Assembly: GCF_036370855.1 (NCBI RefSeq)
Contig: NC_088099.1
Coordinates: 26,875,501-26,939,500 of the forward strand
Direction: 5' to 3'
DNA: 64,000 nt
Origin: Dromaius novaehollandiae
Lineage: Eukaryota > Chordata > Aves > Casuariiformes > Dromaiidae
In this document: piece by piece, positions 49,201 through 60,851 of the stretch
How positions within the stretch are numbered: the first letter of the stretch is position 1
How the letters are laid out: each line of letters begins with the position of its first letter
Translations under genes and position numbers: made by a program
The notes under the pieces: generated by a model
What the model saw: the letters and a program-made list of their open reading frames with translations, nothing else
Database searches by the model: none
What the model was told of the DNA's origin: nothing

Positions 49201-52200
49201 TCCATTTCTTTTTGTTTTTAGTTCATTGTTCTTAAATGTGGGTCATTGTAACTGCATACAGTATTATACATGAGGTCTCATCTTGTATGTGGCATTAGTA
49301 TTCCCCTTATTTATTGGAAATACTTTGCCAACACACCTTAGAATTACATGCGTCTTTGTCGTGGCTGAATCTCACCGCCAGTTCACAAACATCTTGTGAT
49401 CAGCTTAATCCTCAAGTTCTCTGCCTCAGTTATTTCCAGACAAATCTCCATTTTATCAGAAGAAATTCATGCTTTTATTCTCTAGCTGCATAACCTTGTA
49501 TTTTTCACTAGTGAATTTCATAACGGTTCTATTACTGTTCTTCAAATTCATTCAGTCCTCCTAGTTTATATGTATTCCTCACATGTGAACCTCATTGACA
49601 TATTCCCAGTCTTTATACTGATATCATTAATGAAAGTATTAAACAGGTCTTGACTCAAAATGATCGTGAGGAATACGACCAGTAACAATCCTTCAAAAAT
49701 CCACCTTCTTAACAACTACATAACACTGAGTAATATTTATTACACTATCATAAGAAGTTACAGCTGTTACAAACAAAAATATTTTGAATGCAAACCCACA
49801 TATAATGTTGACTCAACTGCCTATTTGCCATAGTTAGAGGTACTCTCTCCAGCCAAAGCATTTATACGAAGGTAGTTAGGAATATTTAAGATACTTACAA
49901 TATATGGTTGGTACAATTATCTCGCTTTCCATTGCACTGACAGGGTTGGATACCAAACAGCTGTAATTCCCAATGTCTTCTTTTACAACAGGAAGAATTA
50001 AAAGTGTAGCATTGTTTGATGAGAAGGTGTAATTAGGGCCAGCATGGAGACGCTTGCCATTTTTCATCCACTGGTAGACTACCCTTGTACCTTTTCCCAC
50101 AGTGCATTTTAATGTCATATTCCCTACATACTCCACTACCCCTGAAGACGGTTCAGTATGTACAATTGGCTTTGTGACAGGAACTGTAAAGTAAACAGAT
50201 ATGAAGAGTTATAGAAGTGACTAGCCAGTATATTATAGTCTTCACTGCCAGGATGATACAAATAGCAGTCATCATCTCTGGAAAGTACTCATATTTCAGT
50301 TTCTGTTTGCGAAATATGGTTAAAGATTGAAAAAAGAGGGTCAAATTCTCAGCTAGTGACTGCAAGAATTGTTCCAAGTACTTAAATAAAACTAGAGTTT
50401 CTTTTACTGGTAATATATCAAAGGCTGAAATCAGGTATACCTTGCCTCTACCTTCTGCCTCATGAGCAAAAGACATTACCTGCAGCCACAAGAATGAAAG
50501 CGTGCAAGGGCATGACAGTGCCCACAGTATGTGACTCCCTCAGTGTTATTGCCCCTGACTTGCTCAAGACTGAGAATGACTGAAGTACACTGTTAATCAG
50601 CTCATGACGATGACTGCAAACTGGCAAAGGCATGGGAGTTTAGTGGCAGCTACAATTTTATCATGCTAACATGTCATTCATTTAATTATTTCTGGCCCAA
50701 TGGTTACAGCAGTCCATCCATATAATCCATAAATTATAATAGTGTCTTCTCATTCTTTTAGATCACTTTTCTATTTTCCTTTCTTATCCCCACTGGAAAG
50801 AACAGAGTACAAAGAGGGGACTTCAGTATTTTAAGATTTCACATCTGGCATTTTTTCTTACAGACACAAGGTCACCAGCAACAGTCATTGTCTCCCCTTT
50901 GATAATTGCAGAAGGTAAGAGACGTTGTAGGCCCAAGTAAAGATCTAAACTAATAAAAGAGAGAATGAAGGGCTAATCAGCTCTTTTCTATCTGACTCTG
51001 GCTGTCCAGCATAGGGAGTGTGAAGTGCAATCAAATCTTTCAATAAAAAGACTGAAGACAGTGATCTACAAGAGCCTAGAGGTGGGATCAAATTTTCACC
51101 CCCCAAATTCCCTTATGTTCTTCCTTAGTTAGAGATACCTTGCCACAATCCTCTAACTTGCAGGCAGGATAAAATCCTGAGTTGGCAAATGGCTACAGAA
51201 TTTCCTCAGGGAACAGTTGTTCAGGAAAAAAGACTATCTGAACGTTAATGCACCCTCATGACTGATAGCACGGTACAGCCTTTTCAGTCTGTCTAATTTC
51301 ATATTAATTATTTATTTTTATACTCCTTCAGTTTTTTACTTACGACAAACATTAGTCAATGTACTAATTTTGTTTAAAGATGAAATATCGTACCATTCCC
51401 CCAGCAGCTGTAGAAAATAACATAACTTATTTGTTAGTGCACACTGTGCACTCATGCACAGTTGGATTAAATTATATACTACTGTAGCTGGATCCTAAGA
51501 ACTGGCACTTCAAAACTATTGCAATTTTATTTGCAAAATGAAGATACTATATTTTACTAACTTACCATCAACAGCCACTTGAATCTTTTGACTGGCAGCT
51601 ATTGTCCCATTTCCACGGACATTGACTTTTACAATATAATTGCCCTCATCACTGATATGTAATGGATTGATCATCAAGGATGCATTCGGTGGTATGAGGG
51701 TAAATTTGTGCTGATATTCCAAGTCTGGAACTACTGTCTGATTTACAGAGCCAAGCAAGTATTTTGGATTAGTTTGAGGCCTCTCAAACAGCCAAATAAT
51801 CTGGACTTCAGAAGCTGTCGTGTTGAAATTATAGTTAACAGTAAGATGGAGCGGTTGCCCCTCAATACCATGGATAGTATGAGGTGGTACCGTCAACTTT
51901 AAGGCAGAACAAACACCTGCATAAAAAAGAAACAACAAAAAATAAACAAAGCCAAACCACAAATGGGAACAATGGAAAATTCAAAGGAGAAATTCTCATA
52001 GAAAAAAAGAATTAAAGCTTACACTTTTTTAAATGGCTATGACTCAGATCTCAGGGAAGAAAGGGGAAAACTCTCATTCACTTCAGTGAGGTTTGATCTA
52101 ACTATACAGCTCCAGCTTTAAAATTTAGGAAAAGCCAAAGTTGGAAAAGATATTTGTGATCCCTGGGCAGAGGACTTTCTGTTGTTAAAAGTTTGACAAA

Positions 52201-55200
52201 AATGAGAAAAGGTGCATTTACCTTATAGTTTTAAATATTTTCCCTTTAAAATTGTCCCAGTTTCTAGAGCTTACATTGTCTAACTGTCCAGGACTGCAGA
52301 CACAATTTATACTTTTTTTGTGCATTTAGCTAGGGAGAAATTTCTTACTATTATTTTGCCAACTGCACTGAGAAACTGACTGAGTGTAACAAGTAGCAGT
52401 TTCATGAATTTGTCCAAATAAAATGATACGTAGTTACTATTGTTGCATGCACTGCACACTTAAGACTATATTCCAGAAACATTACTAGATCACAGAAGTC
52501 AATTATTCCAGTTGTAGGAAACCGCAGAATTAAAGTTTGCTGTTGATATGCACAAAAGCAAAATTTTGTGTTTCATGATTAATCCTATTCTCCAAGAATC
52601 CTGCCTCCTTTAGGGGGCAAAATGGCCACTGGTTCAGTTCCTTGTCGGCTTTCCCATGTTTTATTTTATAATCAGTTTTCATTGTGTCAACCTTAGATTT
52701 TTAGCACATTATTAAAATTTTGCTCTTAAGACTGAGTGATCAATTTCTATGTGAACTTTTCCACAGCGCTCTTAAGTATAGCAGTGGTGTGAAGCACGGA
52801 CATTAATGAATTGATTTCACAACACCAGTATAATCGATAACACTTTGCAGACAAGGAATTGAAGCATAAAGAAAATTAACAGCAAAGGTATCGACTGATT
52901 TTGGATTTCCAGTTTGAGATATTAAGGCCTGGATTTTTCAAAACACATCCAATTATAAATAGCATTTACTATGTTCAAGATACAACTCCTATTGACTTCA
53001 GTTGTTGCTTTGAGCACTCAGCATTTCTGCAAAGCACACTGCAAGTGCTAAGTAAGTCAAAACCCCAGAAAGAGGCAACCTCTTATTAGTAACTACATGT
53101 AAAAAGCTTGATTTCAGTAATCTGTCCAGCACTGCATAGGAGCTCGATGGAGACTGAGAGAGAGAATGCATTTGACAGGGCAACATTCAGCCGCTTTCAC
53201 CATGTACCATCCATTCTCCTGCTACCGAATGTCTTATTCTTCACACGCTTCCCAATATCTGCAGTAAAGTAACTCCCCTGCTAAAGTACACATAGCCTCT
53301 TGGAGAAAAGGGGGGTGGGGGCAGCTATGTGAGAAAAATGGTATGCAACTGTGCTATTAAAGATTAATATAATTTATAATGATTTTTTCTTGTATTTCCT
53401 AGCTTCATAGTATTTGTCTTTATGACAAAAAGATGTTTGTTAAAGGTTCATGTGTGTCTAATTTCTTAGGTTATATAACAGAAAAGGATATAAAAAATCA
53501 ATTTGATAGCATAATATGGCATCTGTATGTCATGTCTTTTGGGCTAGAAACTTCACATTTCACTGCACAGCTGTTTACCACTGGAGCTAATGGCAAATAA
53601 AAGAGCGCTGTGTAACTGTGGATTAGGGTAGGGTCATGAGAAGGGGGTGGGGATAACAGATGCAGCATGGAAATATGTAATGCCAGCAATTAATGTCAGA
53701 GATACTCTTGGAGGGCATGAAAAGGAGCACAGTAGAGAACATATCAAAAAGATATGGTGGGGTGTGGGAGAGGGCTTGGTCCCGGATGGCTAGCGATGTC
53801 TGAAGGTTCTGCACAAAAAAAATCTTTGGGATACTAACTCTATTTCAGGAAGAACACATATTTGCTAAGAAATCTCTGGTCTTATTCTGTCAGTTCAGCA
53901 GCTAGTAAGATTTATAGTCAATACAAAGCCAGCTGCAAGCCTACAAAAAATGACTTTGTAGCTGGCTCCTAGTTTTTGCCTCCTACCTGAACATATTTCA
54001 TGAAGCTGAGCAATATTTTATCAACTACAAAAGATACTTCTCAGCATGGAAACCAAAGGCAAACAGCTTGGTGCAGTTATTTGGTAGAACACTCTAGGGG
54101 TGACGTGTGTAAAGGCAGTGAAATTCCCTGACCGAAAGACTGGCAAACCCACTTTCTCCAGGAATAAAGAGGAAGAGGGCAGATGATTTCAGATTGCATG
54201 GATGCTGGTGTGGAAAGGTGTAGGACCAGCTCAGGTGGGGGAAAAATGGCACAGGGGAGGAAGAGTGTCAGAAAAGAGATGGAGAGACTTAAGTGGAAGA
54301 TGTACAGGAGGGATATATTGACATGTTAACTTTCTCTAGATCAAAAACCTGAAGCATCTGAAGCACATCAGGTTAAAGCCTTCCAGCTACCCTTTTTTAA
54401 AAGTACTTGTGGCCTCTTGTTCTTCTACTATTTTCTAACAGTGCATGGCTCCTAGGGACTTGCTAAACTCCAGTTAATGGGAGATCAGTTTTGTTGATTT
54501 TTAACATTTGCCAGAGGTGAATTCTCCCCTTGCAAACTTTATATTACAAATCAGATTTAAACTGTTGTTGCCTATTTGAAAGAAATAGAAAAAGAGCACA
54601 GTTTCTCAGTAAATCTTTCACAAAATATTGGACATTGAAAATATATTTCACCCAGCCCGCCTAATACATTTGAACTTTTAAATCTCTTTAAATCAAGTCA
54701 AATACCTGTAAATCGCAAATACTGGGAAATCATTAAATGATCAATCGAAAGATCTGGCCACATCTTACTCCTTATGCATGAAATTGATTGATTTTTGAGT
54801 TTAGGTAGCTGCCAATAACTGATTGTACTGTGCACAAGAAGCTAGTGACAGCTGCCGTATTAATCAGAAAATATGTATAACATAATATTTCTCACAGATT
54901 TGTGTGCACAGAAAATTGGCAAAAAAACAAGCAGGTCTAGTAAGCACAGGGATAATGGAGACCACCGGTACTAAAAGCTATCACCAAAATTGAATCTCAA
55001 ACCTTTTCATATAGAATAAGATACAGAGAATTGTGGCTGGAAAATTTCACTTCTTTCTAGTTAAAAAATGTAGGAATAGCAACAGTAAATAAACTTTAAC
55101 TTGGTTCCTGGTGATTTGTGGAGAGAAGTGGCTCCATTTAACAGAACATTCTGAATTGCAGTTAAGGCCATTCCGTCAGCAAAGACCAGAAAAGAAGTGC

Positions 55201-57441
55201 TGTTTCCGCCTTTTCCAGCCAGTGGGCTGTAATCCGTTAGGGAGTGGCTTAGGAGCGATTGGGGGTTTTGCTGTTCACTCGGAGCCTGCTAAGCTGATTT
55301 CATGAAGTGCAGTCAGCACTTGGGAACTCCCCCAAGGCTGGGAAGGGCGAGGGGAAACAGAGACTGAAGTTTGGAGAAGTTGTCATCAGATAATGCTGTA
55401 CTGTAAAAGGCTTGTGTTTTATAGGAGGAACACCAGGTGACTTCTGGCTTTAATAGAGAGCAATTCTTCTGCAGTCTGGAACATCAGATTGTGATTTCAT
55501 ACATTCTGACTTTTAATTAAATTAAAACTGAAGAATCTTATAAGTAATCTTTGAATTAATGTAATAGTGAAATCAAGTCAATGGGGCCAAACTCAGTGAA
55601 AACAGTAATATTCCCATGGGCACATATTCCATATTATTTAAACCTATCTCTATAGCTTTCTAAATATAACACACATTTTTCCATCAGGATGGAATTCCTA
55701 AAACTAGTTTTTCTACAATGACTCTAAGCGAAGTGGGCTGTGCCAAAATGTCCTTCCTTTGCAACTCAGTGATCTGTGTTTTGCTATCACCAGTATTAGC
55801 AAGCACAACAGAACCGTTGACATAAAACAAGGGCTACAGCTTTAGTTTAAATAAAAACTATGACATAACTTTTGAGTTTACTGCATAAACCAAAACCTGC
55901 TTAGCGAGGTTTTATCATTCTCTGAATTTAACACGCACATCTCCTTGTCAAAGTGAGTTTGGATTCTCAACTCCTTTGCACTCCTTTGCACATTCAGCTC
56001 TTTCCAAGAACACTGCACTTGGTGTAAATTGCCATTAAATCAGTGGCAATACTTTTTACAATTTTTGCAAATATGTTCATTTATGAAAAAACAGAGATAT
56101 AATGAAGCAGGAAATCTGCTATTCTTCCACCTCCATTTATAGAAGGAGAAACTGGGGCATAATCTTTGAGTCTGGAATTTTTACCCAACAGAAGGTTCTG
56201 TTAAGCTTGGTTATTTGACCCTAATTCTAACCATTGAAACCAATGTCTTCAGCAGACTTTGTATCATGCCCCCAATGAGTCTGATTCCTACCATGATAAA
56301 AAATACAAGTTACACATTTCGCATACTAAGAAACTTGTATCTCTGAGTGAAAGTACAAGATGAGACTTCCTGGAGAACACAGCAATATCTATTGTAGGAT
56401 TTTAATCGAAAAGGTCCAATGAAGATGTAATGAAGATAAAGAAGTGAATATTCACTGTATTCTTATCAATTAGTTTTCATTTTTAAAGAAATCTGATAAT
56501 CTTCATATAAAACTGTAGTTATTTTGAAACCAAAAGTCTTTACAGAGTATTTAGCTCAAAATCAAGGAAAACAGGTTACTGTATATGAAGTTCACAGAAA
56601 GGATAAAAGAAAAATTGTCCTTACACATGAACTAGTAGAGGATGTGGTAAATTTTAAAAATTATATATTCCTTCTGTTGATATTTACAAAACAATTAAGT
56701 ATAGCAAAAGTGAATTACAGGAGTTTGTAGAAATATAACTTTATGTAACATTTAATCACAGGAAATTGCTATAAAAATGTATATATATCTATTTTTCATC
56801 AAATGCAAGAATAACATGTATACTTATGAAAACTGCACCCAGATACTGAACTAAAGTACTATTAATGGAACGACATTTTCAGTTGAACAAAAGGTTAAAT
56901 TAGTTTTAATACCAAATACATGTAAATATTGAATCTAAATCTTACATATTAACAATAAGGCATCATAAGAAGAACTGAAAAATAAGCCAGCACCACTACA
57001 GCATAATGCATTTTTAAAGAGACGAGTGACATCTATAATACACTTTGGTTCTGAACCTGTCAAGCCTTACTTGCTAAAAAAATGCACCATGTATCTATTA
57101 CTTAGAAAAACATGGTGCTATATATACACACAGTCAACATCAATGTTTTATTTACAGATACGTATAGTGCTAAGTTTTGACAGTGTATAAAAGTTTCTAG
57201 TTCCACTCACAAAATGGTGCCACTTTCTGATTAAAACCTTTTAGACTACTTTCTTAAAATAAAACATCTGACAATATAATAGAAATGTCTTTAAGTTTAG
57301 GAGTATAAAAGTAAGCCACATTCCCACAATGACAATCAAATATAATTCATACTGTTTCTTACCTACAAGTAGAAAATATATTTTGCACTGTAAGTCACAA
57401 AATAAGTTGCTAAAGGGCTCCATGAAAGCATCCTGTCCCAT
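34114..57441 (-). CDS. HEPACAM2: HEPACAM2 (MIKI) Ig-superfamily membrane protein, gene span
   Basis: Nine coding exons (34114-34230, 36259-36332, 37729-37766, 37890-37914, 37999-38124, 42695-42991, 49899-50183, 51566-51916, 57363-57441) all have GT-AG borders and join in one frame to 1392 nt, that is 463 residues plus TAA; human has 462. The product starts MGQDAFMEPF like human, has a hydrophobic signal segment (~19-30), a V-like Ig domain lacking the usual cysteine pair (~32-143), two C2-like Ig domains with cysteines (exons 3 and 4), N-glycosylation sequons, one membrane helix (~352-372) and a tail with the conserved DDFGIYEF and STVYEVIQHIPAQ motifs. In human it is a cell-adhesion-like protein, also described as the Golgi/centrosome mitotic factor MIKI. 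5' and 3' UTRs are not delimited. Confidence 0.95.
36171..36212. repeat. 21-bp tandem duplication
   Basis: The unit atactaagtactctttaagg-a occurs twice back to back without a mismatch, in HEPACAM2 intron 8, about 47 nt past the exon 8 donor. Confidence 0.9.
36259..36332 (-). CDS. HEPACAM2: HEPACAM2 coding exon 8
   Basis: The 74-nt exon lies between AACTTTAG and GTATGT. It encodes HESASDDFGIYEFVAIPDL, matching the human DDFGIYEFVA block, and ends in phase 0. Confidence 0.93.
37729..37766 (-). CDS. HEPACAM2: HEPACAM2 micro-exon 7 (38 nt)
   Basis: Lies between TTTTCTAG and GTAATG and encodes RPETDYRKAQTFAG (human RPETEYRKAQTFSG). Confidence 0.92.
37890..37914 (-). CDS. HEPACAM2: HEPACAM2 micro-exon 6 (25 nt)
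   Basis: Lies between CTTTTCAG and GTATGA and encodes VIQQKLQS plus part of an arginine codon (human VIKQKLEG). The intron on its 5' side is only 84 nt long. Confidence 0.9.
37999..38124 (-). CDS. HEPACAM2: HEPACAM2 coding exon 5 (membrane helix)
   Basis: The 126-nt exon lies between GACACAG and GTATGT. It encodes GLEKLAQKGKSLSS, a membrane helix of about 21 residues, then the stop-transfer WKRYQPYK, like human WKKYQPYK. Confidence 0.95.
38229..38290. repeat. TA/CA-rich low-complexity tract
   Basis: Alternating TA and CA dinucleotides run through HEPACAM2 intron 4. Confidence 0.6.
38744..38757 (+). repeat. A14 homopolymer
   Basis: Fourteen consecutive A residues in HEPACAM2 intron 4. Confidence 0.9.
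38760..42690. other. HEPACAM2 intron 4 interior
   Basis: Non-coding; no exon or repeat family recognised on either strand. Confidence 0.6.
42695..42991 (-). CDS. HEPACAM2: HEPACAM2 coding exon 4 (third Ig domain)
   Basis: The 297-nt exon lies between CAATGCAG and GTAAGA. It encodes a C2-like Ig domain with cysteines in ILFDCSA and DYMCRAF and the tryptophan of NTYSWIQR. NTT and NVT are N-glycosylation sequons. Confidence 0.95.
43475..43546. repeat. 36-bp tandem duplication, diverged
   Basis: Two adjacent 36-base copies both begin ccatagataa and end ccataaatga with several internal differences. They lie in HEPACAM2 intron 3. Confidence 0.85.
43550..48889. other. HEPACAM2 intron 3 interior
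   Basis: Non-coding; open frames are short and unlike known proteins. Nothing else recognised before the CR1 copy at its right. Confidence 0.55.
48890..49735 (-). mobile_element. CR1 LINE 3' fragment (longest in window)
   Basis: Antisense CR1 order is visible over ~850 bases: the tail-like ATCATAGAATC near 48900, 'ttctcctttcagcttttattttgctaaacc', 'cagtattatacatgaggtctcatc', the block around 'gaatttcataacgg', then 'atatcattaatgaaagtatt aaacagg' and 'gaggaatacgaccagtaac' near 49.6-49.7 kb. It lies in HEPACAM2 intron 3 on the same strand as the gene, is highly diverged and 5'-truncated. Ends are approximate. Confidence 0.8.
49899..50183 (-). CDS. HEPACAM2: HEPACAM2 coding exon 3 (second Ig domain)
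   Basis: The 285-nt exon lies between TTTACAG and GTAAGT. It encodes PVTKPIVHTEPSSG, then a C2-like Ig domain with MTLKC, VYQWMKNG and EDIGNYSCLV, aligning without gaps to human. Confidence 0.96.
50184..51565. other. HEPACAM2 intron 2
   Basis: Non-coding, phase-1 intron; nothing else recognised in it. Confidence 0.7.
51566..51916 (-). CDS. HEPACAM2: HEPACAM2 coding exon 2 (first Ig domain)
   Basis: The 351-nt exon lies between TTTATGCAG and GTAAGT. It encodes a V-like Ig domain with IIWLFERP, PDLEYQHKF and DEGNYIVKV. The usual cysteine pair is absent, as in human HEPACAM2. Several NxS/T sequons are present, for example PPNAS and NGT. Confidence 0.96.
51917..57362. other. HEPACAM2 intron 1
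   Basis: A 5446-nt phase-1 intron. An 11-bp tandem repeat (ctcctttgcac) lies near 55972-55993. A short unexplained plus-strand open frame at 56500-56730 is listed under findings. No other gene recognised. Confidence 0.7.
57363..57441 (-). CDS. HEPACAM2: HEPACAM2 coding exon 1 (start, signal peptide)
   Basis: The 79-nt coding part encodes MGQDAFMEPF then QCKIYFLLV, agreeing with the human start MGQDAFMEPF, and ends at TTGTAG|GTAAGA in phase 1. The hydrophobic stretch continues into exon 2 (VCSALK) and forms the signal peptide. The extent of the 5' UTR to the right is not determined. Confidence 0.94.
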
Positions 57442-60160
57442 ACAAATACCACCTTCTTCTCAATGTTAAGTCAGAGCTTGGACCAGCAGCTGCTGGTTTA
57501 TTTGCTAGGAAAATCAGCAATGAGTTAACAGGCCCTATCCTGTCCCCTGCCTTTTGTGATTTGAATATGTGTATACAAAGAACAAAGGGAGTGGAGCACC
57601 TGTTAGATTAGTACCCATCTTCATTGCCTCTGACTTTACCATAACCCTTCCCCCATACAGACACAGCAAATATGACATAGAATATAATAAATGAGGTGCA
57701 GAATATGAAGCACTCTGATTTAATAAAAATAAGTGAATGTTCACAATGTGCAAGTTATATAGGTATTAACGTCATATAGTTACACAGTGACATAAAAAAC
57801 CACTGTGCTGTTAGATGATTCTACTTAAATTAAATTAGATCCCAGTATTCATACAACTTTTTTTTCAGATAACATCTTTTCCAGTGAAAGGCTCTCATTT
57901 TCTGTTATAAAAAATATTAAACAGCTATTACAGAGCCTTGCCTAAAACGAAAAAAAAAAATAGTAGCTAGGAAAATGATAAATCTTCCCTCTCTCTAGTG
58001 CTTTTTTCCTATAAGTTTTTCATGGTTTTTCCTTAACATGCATACGCAGAGATGATTTTGTTCCCTTTCTCTAAACAACATGTATGTAATGTGAAGGGTA
58101 TATCAGGAATCTTCTAACAAAGAATCCTCTAGAGAAAGTGGACAAATTACTAAAGCTGTTGAGTTAGCTGCTTATTACTGTTTATTCCGCAGTAACTTAC
58201 ATCAGTTTAAATTAATATTAAAATTAATGTATGCTTTGGATATTGTCCAAGGCTGTCGCTCACTGTACAAATCTAATCAGCAGTAAACCAGGCAACCCTC
58301 CCACAGTTGCGTGTGCAATAGTAGTCTGCAACAGCAAATATTTGCGTCGACAGAGATGGTTTATCCATAGAAAAACACACTTTAAGTTTTCGCTATATGG
58401 CACTTAGGCAGACTATTATGGATTAACAAATATTAGGCTATACTGTATCCTACCTTGTGTAGGAGGGATTGGTTGCAAGGAACCGTCTCCCTCTCTCACT
58501 ATGTGCCTGTGCTGGTGTTAAGAGCAAGGATCCTGCAAGGTGCTAAGCAACCACTGGAAGGACTGAACACTCAATTTTTACTAAAGTTAAAAGAGGCTGA
58601 AAATTTCCAGAACCTTCCAGAATTTTTAGCAACTTTATCTAACCAAATGTAAGAAATATGAGGGTTATTTCATATTAAGAAAAGCATATGTAACAGTGAT
58701 TCCAGCAGAAATAATGTCATTGCCCGACATGAGCCAGCAGATGAAAAGGACATTTTATATACTCTCAAGGGCTTCAAGTGTCTACTCTCCTGCTCCTCCT
58801 GACTGCTGTTGATTATACTCTTTGTTTAATCCACTTAACTGTAAGCTAGGCATGTCGTATTTTAACTTTTTATAAAACCTGAGTTACAAATGATTATCTG
58901 CTTGGTTTCAAAATGTAATAAAATATTGGTCATAGGTTCCAACTAATGTCTAACTAAAATAAATGGGAGCTTTCACACTTGCATAAAATCAATTTGCATG
59001 TTCTAAAACTACTATGTGGGCAAAGAAGATTTAGAAAAGTAGAACAGATTAGCATAGTTATATTTTTAAATAAATGTGTCTCCGTATTTCCAACATTTGG
59101 ATATGCTCCTGATGTAATTAATAGGTTAGGTTGCTATTTTTCACACTGAATAACTCACACAAATAAAATGTAAGTAAGAAGGTACAATTATTTTTTCTAT
59201 AGGATTCTAGTTTGTGCTGGTTGTTAAACAGCATTTAGACTAAATGCAAATCAAACCTCACAAATTTCTTTTTTAACAGAAGCAACTGCATTAAAGTTGC
59301 ATTAAAGCAACTTTATTTGTGGCAATAATATTCTGAATAATTTGATATTTCAGCTGATTTTAGTTATTTTGTTACCAATAACTTTTTTATGTGCTAAACT
59401 CATTAGAGGTTTTGTGCAGAAATAACTAAGAATGTTATTTGCAATGGTAGCCAGAACAAATAAGTTCTTGTTAAAGAATAATAAAACAGGGACCACTGGT
59501 TTTGAAATTCACTTCATCATTCTGCCTTCTGATACAGACAGAAATACACCCGTTCTCATCAAACATATTCTGCAACAGCTACTTGGGCAGCTGTGCGCCT
59601 AAATAATGCTATTAAGAAATATGTGCCAGACTGATCTATGTGCAGCCCCTAGTATCTCCAAAGGGGAAGACAACCTTCTCTGGAGTTATGCTGCACTGGA
59701 TACACTGGTTGCCTTACTCTTGAATGTCATTTCTAGCAAAGCGAAGATCATGGGAAAAACTTTTCCTTTTCACATATCAATATAAAATAATTTTGTTTAA
59801 AAAGTTACCAGCCTTTTTTTACATATAGTTGAGCTCTATACAACTAAACTAAGCAGACAGACACATAAATCTGTTTTGGCTATGCGTAATCACATTATCA
59901 ATGAGCCGGCCTCATGCACTCATCTCTGTGTGTAATGCCTGAAATCACGCAAGGCAAACAGGTAATTGTCATTGTTAAAGTGTGTTTTTCAGTCTGTCTA
60001 CAGACTGTCTAATTTTATTTGTCTTTTCAGATAATTGCTTTCAAAGTCTAAAGAGTAAGTGAATGTCAATGTTCAAACACCCTGTAACGTGTCCCCCAAG
60101 TCCAGAAGGAATACTTGGCCTCTTGGGCACTAGTGTTACCAACATACAAATACGACGAAG
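57442..60160. other. Intergenic region between HEPACAM2 and VPS50 starts
   Basis: AT-rich DNA between two divergently transcribed genes. It should hold the HEPACAM2 5' UTR and promoter, which has no CpG island and no motif strong enough to call. No other gene recognised. Confidence 0.6.
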
Positions 60161-60754
60161 TGGCCAAGGCAACTCCCCGCCGCGGGCGACCGCGCCTCGC
60201 AGCGCTTTTAAGTGGCCGGCGGCAGAAGCGAATCGCTGCTTCTTCCTTTCTCCCCAGAGCTCTGCCCTCCGCAGAGCAGCCTGCCGCCACCCGCCCGCCC
60301 TTCCCGGCGCCGCGCGGAGCCGGTAGGCGCCAACGGCCGCAACCGCCTCCGCGACCTCGCCCCCCTCCCGGCTCGCAGGCGCCGGTTCCTTCCCCGGGCG
60401 GGCCGCTCTCTCCTGGGCGGGCAACCCGGGAGGCTCGGCCCGCAGCGGGGAGGCGCCGCCGCCGCCCCGCGGGACAGGCCCGGCCCCTGCGCGGCCGCGG
60501 AAGAATTCACCACGGGCGCCGTTCCCCCCGGGGCGCCAGCAAGAGAAGGCTGCGCCTCCAGGCCGCCTTCCCGCGGGGCGCGCTCTGCCCTCTCCTACGG
60601 CGCCTTCCGACCCCTTCGGCGGGGCGGCCGGAGGCGGCGACGGGGATTGTAGTTCTCGGAGTCCCGCTCGCCCCCTGCGCCAGGGCTGCTGCGGCTGCGC
60701 GAGGACTACCCGTCCCAGGGTGCAGCGGGCGGGCCGGGTCACGTGCCGTGCAAC

Positions 60755-60808
60755 ATGGCTGCCCCGTGTCAGAGGGGGATGGAGCTTGCGGCCGCGCGGG
60801 GTTGTTGA
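60755..60808 (+). other. Upstream ORF in VPS50 5' leader
   Basis: An ATG overlapping the YY1-like site opens 17 codons (MAAPCQRGMELAAARGC) closed by TGA, 43 nt before the VPS50 start codon. It matters only if transcription starts upstream of 60755. Confidence 0.4.
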
Positions 60809-60851
60809 GCGCTCGCGTCGTCGTGGCGGCGGCATCATCTTCATCATCATC

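Noticed and set aside
57241-57362. Continuation of the HEPACAM2 exon 1 frame to 66 codons
   Set aside because: It passes a clear GTAAGA donor, and exon 2 supplies the conserved continuation.
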